Below are positions 48,861 through 62,400 of a stretch of DNA of 64,000 nucleotides, piece after piece. This DNA is from Ampullaceana balthica. Its lineage: Eukaryota > Mollusca > Gastropoda > Lymnaeidae. The notes under the pieces were generated by a model. It had not been told where the DNA came from. It did not search any database and saw nothing but the letters and a program-made list of their open reading frames with translations. The position numbers and the translations under genes are program-made. The DNA lies in NCBI GenBank assembly GCA_944989445.1, contig CALYLW010000209.1, positions 211,001 through 275,000 of the forward strand. Direction: 5' to 3'. Each line of letters begins with the position of its first letter. The stretch's first letter is position 1.

Positions 48861-49055
48861 TAAATGAAGCTCTGTGACATGGTTTAAATGAAGCTCTGTG
48901 ACATGGTTTAAATGATAAAATACATCTTGAAAATACATAAAGGAAACAGTGTAAAGATATAATTTGCAAACAAATACTAATTATGTAATTTTTTTACAAA
49001 AATTTTATACGTAGTCTTGTTAGAGGCGCAACATTATCAGACATAAAAATAAGTA

Positions 49056-52000
49056 AAATGTAAAAAAATCTTTTTTTAAAAATTGACACGCTTTTATTTA
49101 CAGACTGAAACGCGCTGATCTCCCCTGGTCTAGATGTAAACACGTGAATTTGGTAATTGAGAGCTGGAGTGAAACCAGTGAGCCGTGGAGGTCAACTCTA
49201 GCAGACGGCTATACTTTCTAAATTGTGATAAATAGAGATAAACTAAAATTTGATTAATTTAATTACGGTACATTCGATCGATCTGAAATTTTGATACAAT
49301 GCATTGTCATCCAAGATCCATCTGTGGTAAAATTTTGAGATCTCTAGGACCATCAGAAGTGGTTTAATTTTACGTTACAAGATTTGAAGGAAGGATGGAT
49401 TCAACATACAAACATTGTGACTTAAATATAAAATAAATAATTAAATATTTTAAAAATCTTTTTTAAAAAGGACACGCTTTTAACATAATCACTACTTTTA
49501 GTTATGTCTCATATATAAGGGATTTATATTCAAAAACTTTGTTTTTACAGCCATTTTTAAATCTTATAATAAAAACTCTTTAAAATTCACGTCTAAAGCC
49601 CACACATCTTTTTTACCACTAAATTTTTTTATACCAAACACCTCATAAGCGCCCGCCCAACGTTTTATACCACGGTGTCGTGTTCACGTGGTGAACTCAT
49701 GGATGTCAACAAAGCATACGGGTACCGATGCTTATATATAGATTATAGATAAACTAAAAAACAAACCCGTAAAAACAAAGTTTTTGACTATAAATCCCTT
49801 ATTTATGAGACATAACTAACAGTATTGATTATTTTCAAACATTTACAGACTGAATCTGTCTTAACTCAACTTTGCATCATAACCCTAGTGGGGGGGGGGA
49901 GGGGTGGGTGGGGGGGGAGGGGGGAAAAGTCTGGTCACCGATTCGCTTGACCGAGCTCAGAGTGACACGTAAAATGTAAACAAAAGCGCCCGTCGCTTCG
50001 TTGGGTCGCCTCAATGCGTCAGCTCAAAATTTCACGTGGCAAAAAAACAATAAACAAACCGTGAATTTAAATTACATACCTCATATAAGGATAAACTAAA
50101 AATGTATTAATCTAATTACGGTACGTTCGATCGATCTGAAATTTTGATACGATGCATTGTTAGGTCAGACGGGTCCGTGTGCCAAATTTCAGTTTCATCG
50201 GATCATGGGAAGTGGGTCATTTTTTACTTCTGTTTTTCCGCCCGCCGAGCCCAAGACAGAGAGAGAGAGAGAGACGGCCGCGAAGTTAATATAAGGGATT
50301 TAACAAACCCGTAAAAACAAAGTTTTTGACTATAAATCCCTTATATATGAGACATAACTAACAGTATTGATTATTTTCAAACATTTACAGACTGAATCTG
50401 TCTTAACTCAACTTTACATCATAACCCTAGTGGGGGGGAGGGGTGGGTGGGGGAGGGGTGGGTTGGAGGGGGAGAGGGGAAAAAACATTGACAGACTGAC
50501 ACCGAGTGATGTCCCTTGTCTTTAATAAATGGGGGTGGGACGTGAGGGGGTGTCGGCTCGACGGTCGGCGTCAACACGACGGTCGGCGTCAACTCAAACT
50601 CACGTGGAATTGGAAGAAAAAAAACAATAAACAAACCGTGAATTTAAATTACATACCTCATATAAGGATAAACTAAAAATGCATTAATCTAATTACGGTA
50701 CGTTCGATCGATCTGAAATTTTGATACGATGCATTGTTAGGTCAGACGGGTCCGTGTGCCAAATTTCAGTTTCATCGGATCATGGGAAGTGGGTCATTTT
50801 TTACTTCTGTTTTTCCGCCCGCCGAGCCCAAGACAGAGAGAGAGAGAGAGACGGCCGCGAAGTTAATATAAGGGATTTAACAAACCCGTAAAAACAAAGT
50901 TTTTGACTATAAATCCCTTATATATGAGACATAACTAACAGTATTGATTATTTTCAAACATTTACAGACTGAATCTGTCTTAACTCAACTTTACATCATA
51001 ACCCTAGTGCGGGGGGGAGGGGTGGGTGGGGGGAGGGGTGGGTTGGAGGGGGAGAGGGGAAAAAACATTGACAGACTGACACCGAGTGATGTCCCTTGTC
51101 TTTAATAAATGGGGGTGGGACGTGAGGGGGTGTCGGCTCGACGGTCGGCGTCAACACGACGGTCGGCGTCAACTCAAACTCACGTGGAATTGGAAGAAAA
51201 AAAACAATAAACAAACCGTGAATTTAAATTACATACCTCATATAAGGATAAACTAAAAATGCATTAATTTAATTACGGTACGTTCGATCGATCTGAAATT
51301 TTGATACGATGCATTGTTAGGTCAGACGGGTCCGTGTGCCAAATTTCAGTTCGATCGGATCATGGGAAGTGGGTCATTTTCGACTTCTGTTTTTCCGCCC
51401 GCCCGCCGAGCCCAAGACAGAGAGAGAGAGACGGCCGCGAAGTTAATATAAGGGATTTAAAAATGCAATAATTTCAATACGGTACATTCGATCAATATGA
51501 AATTTAGATACAATGCATTGCCATCCAAGATCTATCTGTGGTAAAATTTTTAGATCTCTAGGACTATCAGAAGTGGTATAATTTTACGTTTCAAGTTTTG
51601 AAGGAAGGATGGATACAACATACAAACATTGTGACTTAAATAAAAGCGTGTAAAATGTAAAAAAAAACTTTTTTTTAAAAAAGGACACGCTTTTATTTAC
51701 AAACATTTACAGACTGAAACGCGCTGATTTCCCCTGCCCTTGATGTAGACACGGGAATTTACTAGGGCTAGAGTGAAACCAGTGAGCCGTGGAGGTCAAC
51801 TCTAGCAGACGACTATACATTCGAAATAGTGATAAATAGAGGTAAAGAAAAAATTGATTAATTTCATTACGGTAAATTCGATCGATCTGAAATTTTGATA
51901 CAATGCATTGTTATCCAAGATCTATCTGTGGTAAAATTTTGAGATCCCTAGGTCCATCAGAAGTGGTTTAATTTTACGTTTCAAGATTTAAAGGAAGGAT

Positions 52001-52690
52001 GGATACAACATTCAAACATTGTGACTTAAATAAAAGCGTGTAATAACCCGTTTCATCACATTTAGTTCACAACATAAACACACACACACTCACTGTATTC
52101 ACACACTTGCACACACAAAGATAAACACACAAACAGATAGTACCATTAAAAAAATCACATTTCATTGAAATAACCTCGGCTCTTTTTAAATCCTTTATAT
52201 TAACTCGTGGTGTCTGCACCCTTGATTGCTTGAATGCTTGATTGCTTGATTGCTTGTCACCAAAACTTTAGATCGATTTTTAACCCACTTCCTCGTAAGC
52301 TAGCGAGCTGAAATTTTGCGGGCAGTTTTGTACCGATGATAAAAACAATGTATCAAAATTTCAGATCGATCGCATGTACCGTAATTAAATTATTGATTTT
52401 TTAGATTATTCTATTTATTCCTATGTATCGTGCTATTTTTTGAGATAGAGCGTCGCGGTGCGTATTATATTGAACAACCTTTCTGTCGCGCAATAAGGTG
52501 CGTATTTTATTGACAACTCTTTTTATAAACATATTCCTGATCGGTGCGCATTATATTAAACATGTTTTACGACACAACTGCAATTATGTATTTCTGGATG
52601 GTCTGGCGCTGCGTATTGTAATGAACATTCTTTTAGTTACGTCTCGTACATAATATATTTATAGTGAAAAACTTGTTTTTTTTTACGGTT
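49056..52690. repeat. Cluster of family-M copies, two in tandem
   Basis: At least six copies or variants: 49056-49553, 49755-50301, 50302-50880, 50881-51460, 51460-52045 and 52190-52690. The units 50302-50880 and 50881-51460 are nearly identical and ~578 bp apart, with matching G-rich, C-terminal and (GA)n segments: a recent tandem duplication. Occasional open frames inside are repeat-derived. Confidence 0.7.
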
Positions 52691-53330
52691 TTTTTAAAAA
52701 TTAAATCTTGTTAATATTTTTATTTTTACACAAACATTGTGTATTGTATAAATTAGATTATGATTTTATTAATTCAATCAATCATTCACGCTGGAACGAA
52801 AAATGATGATTTAAATTTACGTTGAAGCCTTTAAACGTTTCTTGTATTTTATTTTACAATAAATATAAACATATAAAAGTAAATCTTTTTTTTTAAAGTT
52901 TATATTATGAAAGTCTTTAAAATATTTGGCACCACACCAAAGGAAGCGTCTTGCATGCATCAAATCATCCATCTTGCCCCCTTTTTTTCCCCCAATAAAA
53001 GAATCACAGCTGAGTTGTAAATTCATCATCTCCTCTTACCAGTCTTTCTATCTATGAGCGTTAACTCTTTCATACCGAAAGTAAAACATTTATTGTAAAA
53101 AGTTTAAAAATTAAAATTGTCTGAAATAACATACACCTGCCAGACAAATATATTTTTCAAGATGTATACAGTAATCATCTTGTAAGAACGGAAGTGAGCT
53201 ACAATCGCATCCAAGGAAAATTAATGGTTCTTGCCATACATATTACATGACCCGTTATCCAAATAATTAGTTTCCCATCTGGTCAGAAATGTGGACTATT
53301 TCAACATGTGTTTAAAAAACCTTTAAAAAA

Positions 53331-54015
53331 AGACACTCATACCAATCCAACAGACACTCATACCAATCCAACAGACCCTCATACCAATCCAACAGACCCT
53401 CATACCAACCCAACAGACACTCATACCAATCCAACAGACACTCATACAAATCCAACAGACACTCATACCAATCCAACAGACACTCATACCAATCCAACAG
53501 ACAACTCATAACCAATCCAATAGACACTCATACCAATCCAACAGACTCTCATACCAATCCAACAGACTCTCATACCAATCCAACAGACAATCATACCAAT
53601 CCAACAGATTCTCATACCAATCCAACAGACACTCATACCAATCCAACAGACACTCATACCAATCCAACAGATTCGCATACCAATCCAACAGAAACTCATA
53701 CCAATCCAACAGACACTCATACCAATCCAACAGACTCTCATACCAATCCAACAGACAATCATACCAATCCAACAGATTCTCATACCAATCCAACAGACAC
53801 TCATACCAATCCAACAGACACTCATACCAATCCAACAGATTCGCATACCAATCCAACAGAAACTCATACCAATCCAACAGACACTCATACCAATCCAACA
53901 GACACTCATACCAATCCAACAGACACTCATACCAATCCAACAGACATTCATACCAATCCAATAGACACTCATACCTATCCAACAGACAATCATACCAATC
54001 CAATAGAAACTCATA
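53331..54015. repeat. 21-bp minisatellite downstream of the lengsin-like gene
   Basis: About 33 copies of ACTCATACCAATCCAACAGA plus C, with variant units (GATTCGCAT, GAAACTCAT) recurring in the same order about 190 bp apart, i.e. a block duplication. Period 21 leaves both strands open. Confidence 0.95.
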
Positions 54016-54381
54016 CTAAAACAAAAGATACCCATTATCATCATGTAACTCCATTGGCTGCAGAAAATGCTACATTTTAATGCCCGAAGAAGACATGGTT
54101 TTAGGTGGATCAACACTTTAAGTTAATCAATCTTGCAGCAGATGTCCTCACATCTTGCAGGAGATCTTGGAACCTCTTTGCAAGTCATCATTTGTAAAAA
54201 TGGACAACATACAAGAATAAGAAAACAATGCAATTTCATTCGAGATTTTCAAAAAAAAATAATTAAACTTTTAATTATTTACGCAAAAGCATGGATACAA
54301 AAAAATATAAGAAGATTAAATACCGCAATTTACATTAAAAATATTTTTGTTGCAAAGGAATCAAAATGTTTTGAGAAATAT

Positions 54382-55257
54382 CTACACGACATGGAAGTAA
54401 ACATTTCTTTGATACCCCAGTTCATCAGACCCGTTTCGTCTATCTGCAAGTCCGTGTCTGAAAATGTTCAAGAAATTATCTACAAGATCTGTACCGATGG
54501 CCTTGGTTAGGGCGTCATCTTGTTCCAAGGCAGCGATTGAGCCCTCCGGCGTCATGGGAATGGGCGGGGCTGCTCTGTCGCCCTGAGGAGGGCAGGTCAG
54601 TTTCTTCGCGAGCCCGTCCATGCCCGCAGCCAACGTTGCAGCGACAACCAGGTACGGATTTGAGGCACTGCTGGGCAGGCGGTTCTCCATGTAAACATTC
54701 TTCTTGTCAGTCTTGACTCGCAGGGAGGTGGAGCGGTCCTTCACGCCCCACGTCGCTGATTTGGGTAACATGACGTCAGCCAGTCGTCGATAGCAGTTGA
54801 TTGTGGGGCTCAGCAAAGCAGTGAGCGCCGGGGCGTGGTTCACTAGTCCCGCGATCCAATGGCGGGCAGCGTCGGACAGATAGGCGGGGTCGTCGGTGTC
54901 TAGAAAGGCGTTCTTTCGATCGGGAGTCAGCAAGGAGTGGTTAAAGTGGAAGCCGTTGGCGTGGCCCTCTGCAAGGGGACAGGCCATGTAGGTGGGCACC
55001 ATGCCGTTCTTGGCCAAATTGGTTTTAACTCCATCCTTCATGACCATGATGGAATCGGCGGAGGCCACGCCTTCTTCCGGTCGGAAAGTAATCTCAAACT
55101 GAGCGGCAGCGAACTCAGTCATGAAAGACTCTAAAGGAAGCCCCGCCTCTCCAAGCAACTGACAGGTACCGAGCAGGGCGTCTTCCCTTCCAGCCATGTT
55201 ATCCGTCCTGGCATAGTATTCGATAAGAACATTGTTGAATGGCGTTATCTCATCTTT
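54382..55257 (-). CDS. LGSN: Lengsin-like last exon (catalytic-domain core)
   Basis: A single 292-codon exon from acceptor CCGTAG to the TAG stop. It carries the HFNHS, NCYRRL and NPYL signatures in GS order. It is more GC-rich than its surroundings, as expected of a conserved exon among AT-rich introns. Confidence 0.92.
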   Translation of the reverse strand, partial: KDEITPFNNVLIEYYARTDNMAGREDALLGTCQLLGEAGLPLESFMTEFAAAQFEITFRPEEGVASADSIMVMKDGVKTNLAKNGMVPTYMACPLAEGHANGFHFNHSLLTPDRKNAFLDTDDPAYLSDAARHWIAGLVNHAPALTALLSPTINCYRRLADVMLPKSATWGVKDRSTSLRVKTDKKNVYMENRLPSSASNPYLVVAATLAAGMDGLAKKLTCPPQGDRAAPPIPMTPEGSIAALEQDDALTKAIGTDLVDNFLNIFRHGLADRRNGSDELGYQRNVYFHVV

Positions 55258-58200
55258 CTACGGAAGAAAACAAAAACATAATTATTTTCTTAGTAGTTAT
55301 TTTATGACGAAGACGTTTAAATACATACATTTGTATATTAGATTCTAGAGAACCAGGTATCTAACTTATGCTTCCCCACTCCGACAACATTTTTGGCGGT
55401 AGGCTAATAAAGCCTTGTATTATCAGGTCAATTTATATTTAGTTTGTATTACCGAGTTGTTAAACACGGGGAATGTGGTCATCGTTGGCTGGGGGTGAAC
55501 TCCGGTGGCAAGCACTTGGATGTAAACAATAGCAGACGGATACAGATGCTATATTGAGATAAACTAATAATGCATTAATTTAAATAGGTGACCCGTCAAA
55601 ACGGCCCCCGACATAACGGCCCCTGTCAAAACGGCCCCAGACAAATTGTTTACATTTTTAAAAAAAAACAACAACTTTTGTTTGCATTTTAAGCCTTTGT
55701 AAACATTTTGCCCTTAAAAAAGCGGTAAAATTGTAAAATTATTTCTTGTGATGTTATTATATTATTTCTTGTAAAAAAAACACCCCGTGACTTGGTACCA
55801 TTTCGCGTAAAGGCTAATAAATTCATTCTTGTGATGTCATTATTATTGTTTCTTGTGAGCAAAACCTGACACTGAATCGGTGAGTGAAAATACGAACATA
55901 AAATTTGATTGAACCTTTCACTATTAGTCCATCTATTAGTCCTGGGCGGTCTTGTCAGGGCCGTTATGTCGAGCCCACTTGTCGGGGCCGTTATGTCGAG
56001 CCCACTTGTCGGGCCAGTTATGTCGAGCCCACTTGTCGGGGGCGTGATGTCGAGCCCACTTGTCGGGGGCGTGATGTCGAGCCCACTTGTCGGGGCCGTT
56101 ATGTCGAGCCCACTTGTCGGGGCTTTTATAATGTTCAAGTATTTAGTTGGGAAACCATAGATGTTAAGAAGTTTCCAGAGCGTAGGTCAGTGGAGACTGT
56201 CGAACGCTTTTTGGAAATCAACAAAATTTATGATGAGCTGTGATTGAAATTCAACAGATTCTTCGATGATAGTTCTGAGTGTGAATATATGGTCAATACA
56301 TGACCGATGAGGTCTGAAGCCTGCTTGCTCTTCTCTGAGCCTTTCGTCTATTGAGTTTTTTTTATTATCTCTAGTAGAATACTGCAAAAAAAGTTTTCCT
56401 GGTACAGATAGTAAAGTTATTCCATGCCAATTGTTGCAGTCTGATAAATCGCCTTTTTTGGCAGTTTAAAGATGGCACCGTTTTTCCATTCTTGTGGTGG
56501 GGATTCATTTTGTCAGACATTATTGAATAACAGCAATACATGCTGTAGAACATTTTTCATCTGCTGACTTCAGCATTTCCCCCTGAAATTTCATCTTCGC
56601 CAGTTGCTTTGTTGTTTTTTAACTTCCTGATGTCTTGTTTTAGTTCTTCAATTGTGAAGTTTTCACATGCTGCAGTTAAAATAGACATGTTCTCTTCTTC
56701 ACCAATAACTGGGGTAATTGTTGGCTGTGGTCTGTTTAATATTTCTTTGAAATGTTCTGTCCCACCTTTGTGTTTGTTCTTCATCTGATGCTAGTAACTT
56801 GCCATTGGTGTCTTTGATAGGCGTACTTTTTGTTGGTGGATGGTTGCACAGCTGTCTCATAATGTGAAATAAAGTTTTGCTGTTACCTGTTTTTGCTGCT
56901 ATTTCTGCTTCCGCGGACAGATTGTTTATAAAATTGTTTTTGTCTTTTCGTGCATCAGATTTCACTTCTTTGTCCATCAGTGCGTAACGTTGCTTGCTGC
57001 TTACGTATAAGGAAGACGTTCTTGCTGATAAAAGGTTTAGCTTCATTTGTTTTCTTTCTTGGATTTTTATCCATGTGTTTTCGCTTATCCATTTTTTCTT
57101 CTTACTCTGTTTGAAGCCAGCTGCGTTGATTGCTGCAATATTCATCGTATTTTTAAGAAAGTTCCATTTTGTTTTGATGTCTTTCTCGGCATTATTATAA
57201 TTATTATCTATTAGGGTTGGCCGGGCTGTGTATTTGTTCTTTATTTCGATATTGTAAGCAGCCTGGATATCTTTTAACTGCAGTCGCTGGGAGTCTATTT
57301 TCTTATTTTTTGTTGGTTTATTCAATTGTTTTAATCTCATTTTTAATTTGGCAATGCAGATGTTGTGATCGCTGCCAATATCTGCTCCTCTGTATGTTCT
57401 AACGTCTCGGACTGACGAACGAAATTTTGTACTTATGCAGAAGTGATCTATTTGGTTTTTGGTGTAATTATCCGGAGAGATCCAAGTAGTTCTATGTATA
57501 TCTTTATGAGGAAATAAGGTGCTTGCTATCACAAGATTTGATAGTTGACAAAATTCTATTAGTCTTTCTCCATTTTGATTTAAGTTTCCAATGCCATGTT
57601 TTCCTAAGCATCTTTCAATACCTTTGTTGTCCACGCCTACTTTGGCATTAAAATCTCCCATCACAACAATAATATCATGTTTTGGTATTTTACTAATTGT
57701 GTCCGTCAACAGATTGTAGATTGAATCTTTTTGGGCGTCAGTGTTATCGTTGGTTGGTGCATAGCACTGTATAACAGAAAGTTTGAAATATTTTGATTGG
57801 TATCTAGCTGTTATTATCCTTTCATTGACTGGTTGCCAGCTGATGAGCGATCGATCAGCTCTGTGTGTCATAGCGATTGCGACACCTTCCGAATGTTTGT
57901 CGTCGTTTCTTCCTGAGTAGATTATGTGTAAATTTTCATTAAATAAGAGTTGTTTACTTGCGTTTGTCCATCTACACTCACTAATACCAAGAATATCCAG
58001 GTCGTAGTTCTTCATTTCGCTACACACTTGGGCACATTTTCCTATTTGGTGCATTGTTCTTACGTTCCAATAGCCAATTGTAAAGGTGTATTTGCATTCA
58101 AACAAGTTGGAACGAAGCGTCGATTTATTGGAAATCATAATTCTGTGTCAGTAACAGTTAATGTTTTACGATGGTGGATTGTTAGGCCGCCGATCAACCG

Positions 58201-59403
58201 CCCGAAGCAAGATAGGAGATAAACATCTCCTCCATCTTGAACCGGAAGCGGAACTAACTAACTATCTTCTTATCTTATCTTAACTAACTTCCCCACATCA
58301 CACATCGTCACAAATGCGTGACCCCCCTCCCCCCTTAATCGTGTGACGTCCTTTTTGGACGGCCCCTTTGAAATAATTTGAGTTTTAAATAACTGGGTTT
58401 ATATTGCATAAAAGCTGATACAAAATTTCAAATAATGAGTTAAAAAATTACTAATAACTAACTTAGATAATTTCTTTAAAGTTATCAATTTGAAAATCTT
58501 ACAAGGTTTTTGAATTATGGATAATATTAATATATTGTGTATTGCGTATATTAACATTATGACTCAAACCTCAAAAATCATAAACTCGGCCTCAAAAGCA
58601 GACTGGACGGTTAGGCCGAATTCCTGCTTTAACCTTTGAACCTGCTTCACCGCAGCTGCCCTCGGGGATAAAATGACGTCAGCTTGATTGATGGGCGGCA
58701 CTAATTGGCACATAGCCCCACCTACTCGAAGTCCGTCGGTTGACAGCCACGGTATGGGTTTCAGGGTTGAGAGGTCAACTTCTGCTAAACCGGCCGCCGA
58801 GCTGACGTCATAAATGAGGGCATTTGAAGAGGGCGCGATGTTGCCAAATCGAAAATTTCCTGAAAATTTAAGAAATGAAAATCAAAACAGAGCAATATAA
58901 AAACATTTGTAGTCGGGCGGTGCGGTCCGGGTGTGTACACTTCTACTCACTAAAACAAAGAATTCAATTAAAAAACAACAACACAACCTTAATTTGATGG
59001 AATTCAATGCAGGGTACTGGATAAAAATTCGTATTTGATTGAAGAGAACTTATTTTTCACGTGATCTCAGCGTACACGCTGGTCAAATATTCATGATGGA
59101 CCACAGGCATACAATGCTTAACTTTGAAAAGACCCCATTAATTCAAATATGATGATCTCAGGATTAATGGGCACCGCCTCTGTCAATCCTCCCGCTACTC
59201 CTCCCATCATACTTTTTAAAGCATTCACTTAAACTTCTTTTCCTCTCTATTTGGCCAGTTGTTAGTAATTTTACAACTCAAAAAAAATTTTTTTTGAGAA
59301 GTGCTGAACATTTTCCGAAAAAAATATATGGATATGGAAGTCTGTAATAATAATAATAATTAATAATAATAATAATGATAATAATAATAATAATATTAAT
59401 AAT

Positions 59404-59468
<65 letters not shown>

Positions 59469-62400
59469 CAATAACAACAATAACAACAAGCAAAGTCAGG
59501 CTGAATGAGAATGAAATATTTTTTTATACAATGGAATTGCCACATGCGGAATGAATGGTTTTTTTTAAGTCAGTGAGTTACAAGAGTGGACCGGCCTGTC
59601 ATTCAGCGACTCTCAAAGGGCAGTACAGGACCGGGACAAATGACGTGTGTTAGTGAGCAGCTCACAATGGTGCCCCAACGACCCAACAACGGGTTAAGGG
59701 AAAGTTCAATTTCAAGAGTTACATCTGGTTCATGTCACCATGCCCTCCTAAACTGATAAGTTTGCTAGTATTAGTTTGGTTGTGGGCGGCGGGCCATTAT
59801 GTTCACAACTCACACGATAAAATCTCAAAACATGAAACTAGAAACCTTTTCAATAAAAGTATAAAGGGATAACACCCAATGTGACGCCCCCCACACCCAA
59901 TGTGACTCCCCCCACACCCAATGTGACTCCCCCCCAAACCAAATGTGACTCCCCTGTAAACCCAATGTGAATCACTCCCCCCACACCCAAGGTGACTCCC
60001 CCCACAACCAATGTGACTCCCCCCACACCCAATGTGAATCACTTCTTCCCACCACACCCAATGTGACTCCCCCCACAGCCAATGTTAATCACTCCCCCCT
60101 CACCCAATGTGATTCACTCAACCCCACACCCAATGTGAATCACCCCCCCCCACACACCCATTGTGAATCACCCCCCCCCCACACCCATTGTGAATCACTC
60201 CCCCCACACCCATTGTGAATCTCTCCCCCCACACCCATTGTGAATCACTCCCCCCACACCAAATGTGATTCACTCCCCCCACACCCATTGTGATTCACTC
60301 CCTCCACACCCATTGTGAATCACTCCCACATCACCCATTGTGAATAACTCCCCCCCCATACCCATTGTGAATCACTCCCCCCAGACCCATTGTGAATCAC
60401 TCCCCCCACACCCATTGTGAATCACTGCCCCCCACACCCATTATGAATCACTCCCCCCACACACATTGTAAATCACTCCCCCCATACCCATTGTGAATCA
60501 CTCCCCCCATACCCATTGTGAATCACTCCCCCCCACACCCATTGTGAATCACTCCCCCCACACCCATTGTGAATCACTCCCCAACACCCAATGTGAATCA
60601 CTCCCCCAACACCCATTGTGAATCACTCCCCAGCCCCAAACCCATTGTGAATCACTCTCCCACACCCATTGTGAATCACTCCCCCCACACCCATTGTGAA
60701 TCACTCCAACACACCCATTGTGAATCACTCCCCCCCACACCCATTGTGAATCAGTCCCCCACACCCATTGTGAATCACTCCCCCCAACACTTATTGTGAA
60801 GCACTCCCCCCAGACCCATTGTGAATCACCCCCCCCCCAAGACCCAATGTGAATCATTCTCCCCACACCCATTGTGAATCACTACAACCCCACCCCCCAG
60901 ACCCATTGTGAATCACTCCCCCCACACCCAATGTGAATCACTCACCCCACACCCAATGTGAATCACTCCCCCCACACTCATTGTGAATCAACTCCCCCCA
61001 GACCCATTGTGAATCACTCCCCCCCACACCCATTGTGAATCACTCCCCCCACACCCATTGTGAATCACTCCCCCCACACCCATTGTGAATCACTCCCCCC
61101 ACACCCAATGTGAATCACTCACCCCACACCCAATGTGAATCACTCCCCCACACTCATTGTGAATCAACTCCCCCCAGACCCATTGTGAATCACTCCCCCC
61201 ACACCCATTGTGAATCACTCCACCCAGACCCATTGTGAATCACTCCCCCCCCCCAAGACCCAATGTGAATCACTCTCCCCACACCCATTGTGAATCACTA
61301 CAACCCCACCCCCCAGACCCATTGTGAATCACTCCCCCCACACCCAATGTGAATCACTCACCCCACACCCAATGTGAATCACTCCCCCCACACTCATTGT
61401 GAATCAACTCCCCCCAGACCCATTGTGAATCACTCCCCCCAGACCCATTGTGAATCACTCCCCCCACACCCCAATGTGAATCACTCCACCCAGACCCATT
61501 GTGAATCACTCCCCTTCACATACATTGTGAATCACTCCCCCCACACCCAATGTGAATCACTCCACCCAGACCCATTGTGAATCACTGAAAGGGCACTGAC
61601 ATATAACCTGTTCAATAAATATAAATGGCATGCGGATTACCTCATCAGAAAAAGACAAAACTTAATGAAATACTTTCGCAAATACATACTGAATTGGCCC
61701 AAATGCATGCAGAATAGACTAAAATACATACAGAATCGATCCACATAAATACATAACTGAGCCAAATATATCAAGAATCGATCATAATGTATATAGAATC
61801 AACACGAATACATACAGAATAGAATAAGCTGCATGGTGGGTAAATGAGTTTAATACTTCCACCACTCGAAGGGGATATGGCCTTTTATTCTGAGATTGTT
61901 TTGCCAGCTTTCATATGGATTTTCATTTTCTAGGGGCTATTTTACAACATGGTGCTTGCCCACGTGGCTTTGAAGATTTTCATATGAATTGTGAATGACT
62001 CTTTCGATCTACATCTCAGAATGACAATGAAATATTGTCATATTGTCATATGGCTATCACTAGCGTCAGAACCTAATTGTACATTGTCAAACGCCAATCT
62101 GCCAGGCTTCAGTCAGTACGTGACTTGTCAGTATTTATTCAAATGTTCTGGATATGTTGATTTTCCGCCTAAATGAGACAACAACATATCAACGTTGTGT
62201 CGATTTATGTTTTTCGTTAAAAATTAATATTTGTTGAAACATTAGACCTAGTAGACTGTGTTGAATCCTAACTGATCATAATTGATATTTTTTACTCTTG
62301 ACCTGGATTTGTCGAGACCTTGGAAGTTTCGCGACAGTTATCCTACATCGTCAGCCCTTGCCCTTCACTACTGGACTGTCAGTACTAGAACCTCAACACC

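Noticed and set aside
47599..48969. Proline- and glycine-rich proteins of 137-456 residues
   Set aside because: G-homopolymer composition, probably not even correct sequence.
53484..54116. CWIGMSV / LLDWYEC repeat proteins resembling membrane repeats
   Set aside because: Translation of the 21-bp minisatellite; hydrophobicity is a by-product.
59803..60872. Glycine-rich CGGSH/VGGVT frames
   Set aside because: Translations of the 25-bp C-rich minisatellite.
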